A stretch of 7,178 nt of DNA from contig CAAEEE010000034.1 of the NCBI GenBank assembly GCA_900754805.1, forward strand, positions 1 to 7,178, read 5' to 3'. The DNA comes from Clostridia bacterium (GTDB lineage Bacteria; Bacillota; Clostridia; Peptostreptococcales; Anaerovoracaceae). A program made the translations under genes and the position numbers. Shown one piece after another: positions 1 through 5,729 of the stretch. A model generated the notes under the pieces. It was not told the DNA's origin, did no database searches, and was given only the letters and a program-made list of their open reading frames with translations. Within the stretch, counting starts at the first letter, position 1, and every line of letters starts with the position of its first letter.

Positions 1-3000
1 AGGGTAATCTCCATCGTCTTCAAACCAATCGGAGACTTCATATCTGTAGTCATTAATATAGTGGAAAATCACACTGTCACCTGACTTCAACGTGTAATCA
101 TTTACACCTACATTTGGATGTGAACCGTTGACCGTGTACATCCATCCTGAATATTTTCCGTTCGTAAATTCTCCAAGGCAATAGTTCCCTAAAACGGTTG
201 GCGCATAAACGTCTGAAATATAGTTGTTTGCAGTTCCGATGAGTCTGATTCCCGCATTCGCAGTCGCTGAGCTTAACAATTGTCCAACATTTGTTCCGCT
301 TTCAACACTATATGTGTCTGTCTTCATCCATGTTATGTACGAAGAGTCTTTGATTCCCGCGCCAATATCATAATTCCCGGAAGTAGACTTCGTTGCACCG
401 ATTACCCGCAAAGATACGTTTATCTTATTGCTTCCCGAGCTTTCCTTCGCATTGACCATAATCGGAAGAACTGCTGTTTTTTCAACAGAACCTACTTTGT
501 AGGAAAGGATAATCTGCTTTACATTTTTCGTCAGGTTTCCACCCGGTTCCATCGTATAAGCAGGATTTTCCACGAAGTCTCCGTTAGCAAAAGCAGCTTT
601 CACTACCATTCCGGTCGGATCAAATTTTTCTCCCTCGTTATAGGTTGTTTTGTTCGGTGCTGTTTCTATCGTAAGGCTCTCCAGCACGGAATCCACAACT
701 TCAACCTGAATTTCTGTTGTCAAAGCTCCGTTTTCTCCTTGATAAGAAACTGTTACTTTCTGATTTCCTGCTGTTGCAAAAGCTTGTGTGTCTACCGAGA
801 AGTTTTTAATTTCACTTTCATTTTCGCCAAGTTCGTGAACGCCTTTCACAACTAAACCGGTTGTATCAAATTTTTCACCAACATAGTATTTCGTTCTTGC
901 ATTGCTTGCATCAGCCTTAATAGATTTAATCGGATTTTTTGTTACACAAAATACATTTCCGGAATCGTTTTTATAATATAAGTTTCCATTTTTATCGCAG
1001 ATTACACTGCAAATACAATATTGCGAATATCCCTCTGCGTCATAAAGCGTTATTTTCTCTACATCGGCATCGCTCTTTGCATTTTTCTTGATTTTAATAC
1101 AGTCGATACCACCGGGGGTTCCATTATATGTAGTATATAAATACAGATATCCTTGATTTTCATAAGCAGTGCTCAGCAAAACAGAGCATTGCGGATAAGC
1201 AGGTTCTTCTACGTTCCAAATCAAATCTAAGGTGTCAGCATCAACAGCCAGAATATATCCCGGCTTATTAAATCCACTGCCTATGCCAAAATACACAACT
1301 CCTTTATAGACTACCGGTGTAGATGTGCTTTGTGTTCCTATATTGGAATAAGCCTTGCTAATCAGATTTGATAAGGTTCCTGTGCTCTCATCAAAATCTG
1401 CTCTCCACAGTTTCCCGTCTTTCGTCGTAAAATATACTTTTCCGTTGTCATAGGTAATTGTCGAGCGCTGATCGCCTGTTAATGCCAGTTCGCTTTTCGT
1501 AGTTCCTGTGTTTTTATCTTTCGCAACAAGTCTGCTTCCTTCTGACGTTGCATCGGAAGCTCCGTTGTCACTTCCGTAAATGATGTAATCTCCGACTACA
1601 ACAGAGCCTGCCCAGTAAAAGCCACCTGCCTTTACATCTCTCCAAACCGCTGTTTTAGCATCATCCGCTGTATCCGGATTGTCATCTGAAACAGAAATGC
1701 ATACATATGCAGCTTCCTTCTTTTCAGAGTTCCAGAATCCTGTATATACCTTGCCATCCGAATAGGTAATCGGGGATAATGACTGACCTTTTAATGCATC
1801 TTGATATATCCACAAGGATTCCAAGGTATCAGCATCGAAAGCCTGAACTGTTCCGTTTCCAAGCGGGCAGAATATCATTCCTTCAGCATAAGTCGGAGGT
1901 GTATAGCCATAACTTGGCGCTGCGCTCATTGTTCCTGTTGCTAAAATTTCACCGTCTGACAAGCGTAATTTATGCAAACTTGTTCCTACCATAACCACAA
2001 CAGAATCATCGACTATAATTTGTACGCTTGGTGCTGATGCCCAGCCGCTGCCCAATTTCTTGGCCCATTTCAGTGCTGCGCCTTCCTGGCTGACCGGTGT
2101 TTTTACATTCGTAATACCATTGTTGTAATCGCTGTTTCTAAAATTTTTCCAATCTGCTGTGATTGTTTTGCTCAGTACAGTAACCTTATAGACCGGCATT
2201 ACAATTGCTTTCGCATCATCTGCATTTTTTGCAGCCGGTATATAGGCGGTCAACAGATATTCCCCTGCTCTTTTGAAGCTTAAAGTTACAGCCCCGTTTT
2301 CATCCGTAGTTTTTCCTGCAATGTCTGTAATTTCACCGTTTGTCGGGTTTACCAAAGCAAGCTGAGCGGACTCAACTGCGCTGCCTTTCGTATGCAATTC
2401 CGCTGCATCTTTCCAAAGATATCCTGAAGAGTGATAGAAACCCTTCAATGTAAGGGATATTTCCTCGTTCTTATTTACACTTAATGTGCTGATTGCCTTT
2501 CCATCTTTTTCAAGCCAAGACATCTTGTCTGACCAAGTACTCTGATCCTGATAGATAAAAAAGTCGAACATATCTCCGTCTACCGCCTTTTGATTTATCA
2601 CGGTAGTTCCGTTATAGCCGCCTCCATATGCGGATTTCGTTCCGTCATTTGGATACGCGCCATTCAGCATGAAGCCGCAGGAGCTTGTCTCTGTTCCAAA
2701 TATTTTTGAAATAAAGCCCGTTGACGGCACAACTAACATGGTATTTGCCGTATCTTTTGTAAACCCCTCACCAAAAATCAATTCATGCGCCTTTACCAGC
2801 ACATCGAGTGCCGAAACGCCATCTGCAACTTGGTCAGTATAGCCATAACTTTCTGCTAGGTCTGAACTTACGCTCACACCGAACTGCGGTGCCACCAGAA
2901 AGCTCCCTTCAGCCTGCGCAGTGAAGTTTACTGTTGCGGTTGTTGTCCCGCTTGTCGGAGTCTCATCATCTCCCGCCGCCCACGCCATGCCTGGCATATA

Positions 3001-3072
3001 GGTAAATACCATAATCATTGCCATCAGCACGACGAGTGTTTTTTTGAAATAACTTATGTTTCTTTCTTTCAA
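1..3072 (-). CDS. Large secreted surface protein: DUF4430, PQQ-like propeller, Ig-like repeats, second DUF4430 (3' end outside window)
   Basis: The frame is open for 1024 codons and still open at the window edge, so the C-terminus and any anchor (SLH, sortase signal) are unseen. Residues 1-33 form a signal peptide: basic start (K2, R4, K10, K11), hydrophobic TLVVLMAMIMVF, likely cleavage after AWA or AWAA. About 48-190 resembles DUF4430 (SALDVLVKAHELIFGEGF, CGFMLNGAYPNDG, FFIYQDQ). About 195-300 looks Ig-like. About 303-715 is PQQ-like repeats (NFRNSDYNNG opening; blades such as AFDADTLESLW, AVDADTLDLIW, TSTPVVYKGVVYFG). Two tandem group-3-like Ig domains follow (718-793, 797-880; both have GEKFD.TG.VVK). 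A second DUF4430 spans 882-1010 (SGTNVGQLL, SGWMYTVNGSHPNVG, LKSGDSVIFHYIND). DUF4430 is the family of the transcobalamin C-terminal domain, and a cobalamin-type riboswitch precedes the gene. I infer surface corrinoid binding; adhesion or polymer binding are alternatives. Architecture is confident, function is not. Confidence 0.9.
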   Translation of the reverse strand, partial: MKERNISYFKKTLVVLMAMIMVFTYMPGMAWAAGDDETPTSGTTTATVNFTAQAEGSFLVAPQFGVSVSSDLAESYGYTDQVADGVSALDVLVKAHELIFGEGFTKDTANTMLVVPSTGFISKIFGTETSSCGFMLNGAYPNDGTKSAYGGGYNGTTVINQKAVDGDMFDFFIYQDQSTWSDKMSWLEKDGKAISTLSVNKNEEISLTLKGFYHSSGYLWKDAAELHTKGSAVESAQLALVNPTNGEITDIAGKTTDENGAVTLSFKRAGEYLLTAYIPAAKNADDAKAIVMPVYKVTVLSKTITADWKNFRNSDYNNGITNVKTPVSQEGAALKWAKKLGSGWASAPSVQIIVDDSVVVMVGTSLHKLRLSDGEILATGTMSAAPSYGYTPPTYAEGMIFCPLGNGTVQAFDADTLESLWIYQDALKGQSLSPITYSDGKVYTGFWNSEKKEAAYVCISVSDDNPDTADDAKTAVWRDVKAGGFYWAGSVVVGDYIIYGSDNGASDATSEGSRLVAKDKNTGTTKSELALTGDQRSTITYDNGKVYFTTKDGKLWRADFDESTGTLSNLISKAYSNIGTQSTSTPVVYKGVVYFGIGSGFNKPGYILAVDADTLDLIWNVEEPAYPQCSVLLSTAYENQGYLYLYTTYNGTPGGIDCIKIKKNAKSDADVEKITLYDAEGYSQYCICSVICDKNGNLYYKNDSGNVFCVTKNPIKSIKADASNARTKYYVGEKFDTTGLVVKGVHELGENESEIKNFSVDTQAFATAGNQKVTVSYQGENGALTTEIQVEVVDSVLESLTIETAPNKTTYNEGEKFDPTGMVVKAAFANGDFVENPAYTMEPGGNLTKNVKQIILSYKVGSVEKTAVLPIMVNAKESSGSNKINVSLRVIGATKSTSGNYDIGAGIKDSSYITWMKTDTYSVESGTNVGQLLSSATANAGIRLIGTANNYISDVYAPTVLGNYCLGEFTNGKYSGWMYTVNGSHPNVGVNDYTLKSGDSVIFHYINDYRYEVSDWFEDDGDYP

Positions 3073-3079
3073 TTTTTTT

Positions 3080-3086
3080 CTCCTTT
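3080..3086 (-). promoter_or_regulatory. Ribosome binding site that fixes the TTG start of the surface protein
   Basis: The minus strand reads AAAGGAG, then seven bases, then TTG at 3072-3070. The frame is open upstream only to a TAA at 3154-3156 and contains no in-frame ATG, GTG or other TTG there. The first internal ATG is codon 17, and starting there would remove the basic n-region of the signal peptide. TTG is therefore the supported start. Confidence 0.85.
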
Positions 3087-3135
3087 CAATTTTATCGCAT
3101 TTCTTGCCGGTCTTGCTGCATATTTGCCGATAAGA

Positions 3136-3174
3136 CTTGAAAAGAGTCCTTGTTTAAGGTATACTTTTTTCAAG
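3136..3174. repeat. 39-bp inverted repeat overlapping the plus-strand promoter
   Basis: Arms CTTGAAAAGAGT (3136-3147) and ACTTTTTTCAAG (3163-3174) pair at 11 of 12 positions. An inner pair CCTT (3148-3151) and AAGG (3156-3159) closes a GTTT loop, leaving a TAT bulge. In the surface-protein mRNA this would fold into a hairpin about 64 nt upstream of the TTG start. As DNA it also contains both hexamers of the plus-strand promoter, so it could be an operator. Confidence 0.6.
3137..3165 (+). promoter_or_regulatory. Near-consensus sigma-A promoter on the plus strand, inside the leader
   Basis: TTGAAA (3137-3142) and TATACT (3160-3165) are separated by 17 bases; each hexamer matches five of six consensus positions. 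The predicted start is near A3172. No protein gene follows on this strand. A strong terminator ends at 3266, which suggests a short RNA. Confidence 0.55.
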
Positions 3175-3266
3175 ACAGCAAAACTGCCGCTCGTTTTACG
3201 GCCGGCATATTGTTGTTAGTCGCTCGGCACCGCCAATTTTCCGGGTTCACGGTGCCGGGCTTTTTT
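3172..3266 (+). ncRNA. Candidate small RNA (about 95 nt), antisense to the surface-protein leader
   Basis: A promoter-like sequence ends at 3165 and a textbook intrinsic terminator ends at 3266, leaving an RNA of about 95 nt with no open reading frame of note. The 5' half can form a small GC-rich hairpin (TGCCG near 3184 pairing with CGGCA near 3213), and the 3' half is the terminator stem. The RNA would be fully complementary to the leader of the divergently oriented surface gene, 100-194 nt upstream of its start codon. I do not recognise it as a known family. An alternative is that the structure matters on the minus strand as part of the leader, but the T-run follows the hairpin only on the plus strand. 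Confidence 0.4.
3222..3266 (+). terminator. Strong intrinsic terminator on the plus strand
   Basis: GCTCGGCACCG (3222-3232) pairs with CGGTGCCGGGC (3250-3260) over 11 bp with one G-T wobble. The loop is 17 bases and TTTTTT follows at 3261-3266. On the minus strand the stem would be followed by GACTAACAAC, not a T-run, so it acts on plus-strand transcripts. Confidence 0.8.
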
Positions 3267-3300
3267 ATATAATACCCTTTCGGTTATTATCATTTTTTTA

Positions 3301-3322
3301 TGGGTCTATTCAGACAGACCCA
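3301..3322. repeat. Hairpin-forming inverted repeat TGGGTCT/AGACCCA
   Basis: Seven bases at 3301-3307 are the exact reverse complement of 3316-3322, with an 8-base loop. On the plus strand the T-run lies before the stem, and on the minus strand an A-run follows it, so it is not a terminator on either strand. It is likely a structural element of the leader RNA. Confidence 0.5.
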
Positions 3323-3342
3323 CATGTTCTTGCTCAACCCCG

Positions 3343-3368
3343 GCAGCGCCGCCCGCCGCAGCGCCGCC
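3343..3368. repeat. GC-rich 11-bp direct repeat in an AT-rich leader
   Basis: GCAGCGCCGCC occurs at 3343-3353 and again at 3358-3368, separated by four bases. The stretch is almost entirely G and C, while both flanks are AT-rich. No function is evident. Confidence 0.55.
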
Positions 3369-3438
3369 GACTGATTACTTAATATTTATTAGGATGAAAA
3401 GTTAAAACGCTGAATAAATTGAAACTGAACAAAAACAG

Positions 3439-3464
3439 AAAAAGACTGCCCATCTCGGACAGTC
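3439..3464 (-). terminator. Intrinsic terminator of the riboswitch leader
   Basis: On the minus strand GACTGTCC (3464-3457) pairs with GGGCAGTC (3451-3444) over 8 bp with one wobble, around a GAGAT loop, followed by TTTTT and then a further T-rich stretch. It lies about 295 nt after the predicted transcript start and about 366 nt before the TTG start codon. This is the expected position for a transcription-attenuation platform of the riboswitch. Confidence 0.8.
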
Positions 3465-3639
3465 CGCTAAATTCTGATTTTTTCGCCAAAGATACCGCTA
3501 AGCTAACCTTTACGGTCGCAGGCAAAATTCTAAAAAGTGCCACCAAGCAGATTATCCTACCGCTCTAATAGGAAAACCCTTACGCCTTGCTTACCTTTTC
3601 AGCCAGATGCTTCTTCTGCCACAGAGATTCATGCATCCG

Positions 3640-3745
3640 AGCGATAACTCGTCTCCCGACTGACGCGCCTCTAAACTTGCGCGCATCACGGTTGCTTGCC
3701 AGTGCGGGATTCTCACCCGACTTCCGTTAATTACCCTCATGCTTA
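3640..3745 (-). promoter_or_regulatory. Cobalamin-type riboswitch aptamer (core)
   Basis: Conserved pieces of the cobalamin riboswitch family appear in order on the minus strand: TTAACGGAAG (like TTAAAAGGGAA) near 3721-3730; the hairpin CGGGTGAGAATCCCG near 3705-3719 (like CCGGTGAAAATCCGG); AAGCAACCGTGA near 3685-3696 (like CCCGCAACTGTGA), whose CCG can pair with the earlier CGG; a GCGCG/CGCGT stem; and GTCAGTCGGGAGACGAG at 3648-3664, resembling the B12 box GTCAGGAGACCTGCC. In this family adenosyl- or hydroxocobalamin binding usually switches genes off. With the terminator at 3439-3464 the likely logic is termination when cobalamin is present. The 3465-3639 stretch probably holds peripheral helices and the switching strand. 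Exact limits and subclass (AdoCbl or HyCbl) are uncertain. Confidence 0.85.
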
Positions 3746-3765
3746 AATATTCAATTTCCACTCAA

Positions 3766-3795
3766 ATAGTATCATAAAAGACCGTCTTCTGTAAA
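3766..3795 (-). promoter_or_regulatory. Promoter of the riboswitch leader and surface protein gene
   Basis: On the minus strand TTTACA (3795-3790) is followed after 18 bases by TACTAT (3771-3766), preceded by TGA as an extended -10. The predicted start is near 3759, a few bases before the riboswitch core. It is divergent from the transporter promoter, with only 27 bases between the two -35 boxes. Confidence 0.7.
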
Positions 3796-3822
3796 GAGAA
3801 ATTTTCACTTTTGCCAAAATCG

Positions 3823-3851
3823 TTGTAGCCTTGCAGAAATCGTGATATAAT
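3823..3851 (+). promoter_or_regulatory. Promoter of the AEC transporter gene
   Basis: A perfect extended -10, TGATATAAT (TATAAT at 3846-3851), is preceded at 17 bases by a weak -35, TTGTAG (3823-3828). The predicted start is near 3858. A small imperfect hairpin, ATGTGCG/TGCGCAT (3857-3874), would then sit at the very 5' end of the mRNA. Confidence 0.7.
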
Positions 3852-3890
3852 CGACGATGTGCGAGACTGCGCATAGATTTTCGAAATAGT

Positions 3891-3894
3891 GAGG
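3891..3894 (+). promoter_or_regulatory. Ribosome binding site choosing the ATG at 3901
   Basis: GAGG lies six bases before ATG 3901. An in-frame GTG at 3889 overlaps this site and would have no ribosome binding site of its own, so the shorter 341-residue product is preferred. Confidence 0.7.
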
Positions 3895-3900
3895 CAAAAG

Positions 3901-4926
3901 ATGGAATTAGTTGTAGGAAAGGTTTTGGCGATATTTTTGCTGATGGCGGCAGGTTTTGGCGTGGGGAGGCTGAAGGTTCTTCCGGAAGGCTCCAATACGA
4001 CGCTCAATGTGCTGTTGATTAAGGTCATCACGCCCTGCATGATCCTTTCTTCGATAACTTCAAAAGAGCTGACTGACGACACACTCAGCATGACGCTTCA
4101 GACCTTTGCGGGTTCTGTGATGTTTTTCGTGGTTGCAGGCGTACTCGGCTATTTCTTCGCAAAACACCTGCTCCGCGTAATCCCTTCAAGTAACCTTGGG
4201 GTGTATACATTTGCTTTTGCATCCATCAATACAGGGTTCATGGGATTCCCGGTGACGCTGGCACTTTTCGGTCAGGATATTTTCTACCTGATGGTTATGC
4301 AGAATGTTATCTTAACCGTCTACTTATATTCGGCGGGACCGCTCATGCTGAGGCTGGGCTGCGAACGCGGCGAGGTGCTGCAGACGGAAACTTCGGGAAC
4401 TTCAGATACTGCAAACGCTGTGAAAACGGCAGGCACTTCAGGCGGAAGCTCTGCGCTGAAATCCTTCTTTAAGTCATTTTGGAATCCGAATGCGGTTGCC
4501 AGCGTTATCAGCCTTATCATGCTTTTCGCGGGTGTTCACCTGCCGAAGCTGATTTTTGAGCCGGTTCAGACGCTCGGGGATGCCACAATTCCGCTTTCGA
4601 TGCTTCTGGTGGGGCTTCAGCTTTCGGAAAGCAATATTTCCGACTTAATAAAAAACGGAAAGATTCTCGCATTTTCGCTTGTAAAAATGCTTCTTCTTCC
4701 CGTTCTTACCTTTTTCGCAGTCAACTGGCTTCCGCTGGCGGTCAGCGTTAAAGTCTGCCTGATTTTTGCGGCTGTTTTCCCTGTGGCGGTCGTGGTTGCA
4801 CCTGTCACTGCGATGGAAAACAAGAATTCGCTCGCCGCAGCCGAACTGATTGCGATTACGACGCTTTTATCCGTCGGCACGATTCCGCTCTTCGCCACCC
4901 TGCTGACACAGTTTTATCTGCTTTGA
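3901..4926 (+). CDS. AEC-family (auxin efflux carrier-like) membrane transporter
   Basis: The product has 341 residues, a usual length for bacterial AEC carriers, with about ten membrane segments in two bundles of five joined by a hydrophilic, Ser/Thr/Gly-rich loop (about 152-190). Family hallmarks are visible: NVLLIKVITPCMILSS (36-51), NTGFMGFPVTLALFG (110-124), WNPNAVASVISLIM opening the second half (194-207), and TLGDATIPLSMLLVGLQLS (224-242). Characterised bacterial relatives move organic anions such as malate, lactate or malonate, but family membership does not reveal this protein's substrate. It has its own promoter and appears monocistronic. It diverges from the riboswitch gene and converges with the regulator gene, ending 31 bases from that gene's stop. 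No clear terminator lies between them. A link to cobalamin or to the regulator is not supported. Confidence 0.88.
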   Translation: MELVVGKVLAIFLLMAAGFGVGRLKVLPEGSNTTLNVLLIKVITPCMILSSITSKELTDDTLSMTLQTFAGSVMFFVVAGVLGYFFAKHLLRVIPSSNLGVYTFAFASINTGFMGFPVTLALFGQDIFYLMVMQNVILTVYLYSAGPLMLRLGCERGEVLQTETSGTSDTANAVKTAGTSGGSSALKSFFKSFWNPNAVASVISLIMLFAGVHLPKLIFEPVQTLGDATIPLSMLLVGLQLSESNISDLIKNGKILAFSLVKMLLLPVLTFFAVNWLPLAVSVKVCLIFAAVFPVAVVVAPVTAMENKNSLAAAELIAITTLLSVGTIPLFATLLTQFYLL

Positions 4927-4957
4927 ACAAGCGACAAGCAAGCCATTTGCGTCTGCA

Positions 4958-5569
4958 CTATAAAAGCTGATAAAACAGCCCATACTTCGTACTGTACCAC
5001 ACAAGCATTCCGTGCCCGCGCCTTGGAATGCGAACCTGCAGGTCCCATTCCGGGTATGCTTTGTACATATGAAGCTGATCCCCGGTAAGAAAAGCGACGA
5101 AAGAGATATAGTCATCTTTTTTCATCGGGTGCTTGCTTGTAATATACCAGTCATCTTCGACGGTTTCCACGCAAACGGAAGCCGCCTTTTTTTCTTCTTC
5201 CGTGACATCTTCTCCGTTTATTTTCCGCGGCTCAATTGCTTCGAGCTTCCTGCCGCAGCAGCTGATTTCGGCGTTGCCGGTACAGACCGTCACATTCCCG
5301 CAGATCGGGCATACATAAAATTTACTTTTTTTCATATTTCCTCCCACAAAGTCATTCTCAGCAAGGCTTCCGCCAAGCAGTTTTTCCATGTCAACACTGA
5401 AAAACTTTGCGAGTTCTCTGAGGAGGCTGATGTCCGGGCATCCCGCGCCGCGCTCCCACTTCGACACGGTCTTGTCGCTTATGTTCAGCTCGTCTGCAAG
5501 CTGTTTCTGCGTAAGCCTGCGCTCCGTGCGCAGCTCATATATCACTTTTCCGATTTTTTCGTAATCCAT
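4958..5569 (-). CDS. XRE-family regulator with desulfoferrodoxin-like Cys4 site and degenerate superoxide-reductase-like domain
   Basis: The product has 203 residues. Residues 5-62 are a Cro/cI-type helix-turn-helix (LTQKQLADELNISDKTVSKWERG) that should bind DNA in the cytoplasm. Residues 83-110 match the iron-binding N-terminal domain of desulfoferrodoxin: C87-P-I-C90-G-N, then C104-C105-G, the CxxC...CC pattern that holds FeS4. Residues 135-203 resemble the superoxide reductase domain (KHPMKKDDYISFVAFL), but only H147 of HPM survives. The His of HYI is Asp153, and the terminal Cys and His (usually like YCN.HG) are replaced by Ser and Tyr (YSTKYGLF). I infer an iron- or redox-responsive regulator without reductase activity; targets are unknown. 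A strong AGGAGG lies five bases before the ATG. It has its own promoter and may be autoregulated. Confidence 0.85.
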   Translation of the reverse strand: MDYEKIGKVIYELRTERRLTQKQLADELNISDKTVSKWERGAGCPDISLLRELAKFFSVDMEKLLGGSLAENDFVGGNMKKSKFYVCPICGNVTVCTGNAEISCCGRKLEAIEPRKINGEDVTEEEKKAASVCVETVEDDWYITSKHPMKKDDYISFVAFLTGDQLHMYKAYPEWDLQVRIPRRGHGMLVWYSTKYGLFYQLL

Positions 5570-5644
5570 CTTCTCCTCCTCCGATGCGCTGCGTTTTTCG
5601 TACGCACCGCCTCACAAGTTTTTCTGTCTCACATCAACAGGTTC

Positions 5645-5673
5645 AGTATACCTCAAGCGGGCGATGGGCACAA
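5645..5673 (-). promoter_or_regulatory. Promoter of the XRE regulator gene
   Basis: On the minus strand TTGTGC (5673-5668) and TATACT (5650-5645) are 17 bases apart. The predicted start is near 5638, giving a leader of about 70 nt. That leader holds a small hairpin (TGCGT at 5590-5594 with ACGCA at 5602-5606) just before the ribosome binding site. The promoter begins right after the pnp terminator, so the regulator is probably transcribed separately. Confidence 0.6.
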
Positions 5674-5690
5674 TCGACGCTGCGTAGAGA

Positions 5691-5717
5691 CAAAAGCAGA
5701 GGGTCGAAGCCCTCTGC
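5691..5717 (-). terminator. Intrinsic terminator of pnp
   Basis: On the minus strand GCAGAGGG (5717-5710) pairs perfectly with CCCTCTGC (5703-5696) around CTTCGA, followed by TTTTG. It starts 12 bases after the pnp stop codon (TAA, 5732-5730). Confidence 0.85.
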
Positions 5718-5729
5718 CAAAAGTTAATT

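Larger units (their letters stand above)
3073..3759 (-). other. Very long (about 687 nt) untranslated leader of the surface protein gene
   Basis: No credible gene lies here on either strand. Read along the minus strand, the leader holds a cobalamin-type aptamer, about 175 nt of further foldable sequence, an intrinsic terminator, and then about 366 nt to the start codon. That last part contains a GC-rich direct repeat, a TGGGTCT/AGACCCA hairpin, a candidate antisense RNA on the plus strand and a 39-bp inverted repeat. The leader boundary rests on the predicted promoter at 3766-3795. Confidence 0.6.

Noticed and set aside
280..855. Open frame of 191 codons on the plus strand
   Set aside because: It lies entirely antisense to the surface protein, whose frame is open over the whole region with clear domains. 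The translation is Cys/Phe-rich with no recognisable family.
3136..3368. CRISPR array or insertion-sequence remnant in the leader
   Set aside because: The repeats are only two copies, of different types and spacings, and no transposase or Cas coding trace is present.
3324..3374. Possible 16-residue peptide (MFLLNPGSAARRSAAD) on the plus strand
   Set aside because: There is no ribosome binding site before the ATG, and the Ala/Arg run simply reflects the GC-rich direct repeat.
3465..3639. A second, tandem cobalamin aptamer downstream of the first
   Set aside because: Several short stems are possible, but I find no second copy of the GGTGAGAATCC hairpin or B12 box; it is better read as peripheral helices and switching sequence.
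3889..3891. GTG start for the AEC transporter, four codons upstream
   Set aside because: It overlaps the GAGG that is well spaced for ATG 3901 and has no site of its own; AEC proteins usually begin close to the first membrane segment.
3762..4091. Minus-strand open frame of 109 codons
   Set aside because: It overlaps the AEC gene start and both divergent promoters, has no ribosome binding site I can see, and its translation has no family features.
4933..4953. Short imperfect stem (GAC...GCAA/TTGC...GTC) as terminator between the convergent genes
   Set aside because: The stem is weak, has a bulge, and no T-run follows on either strand.
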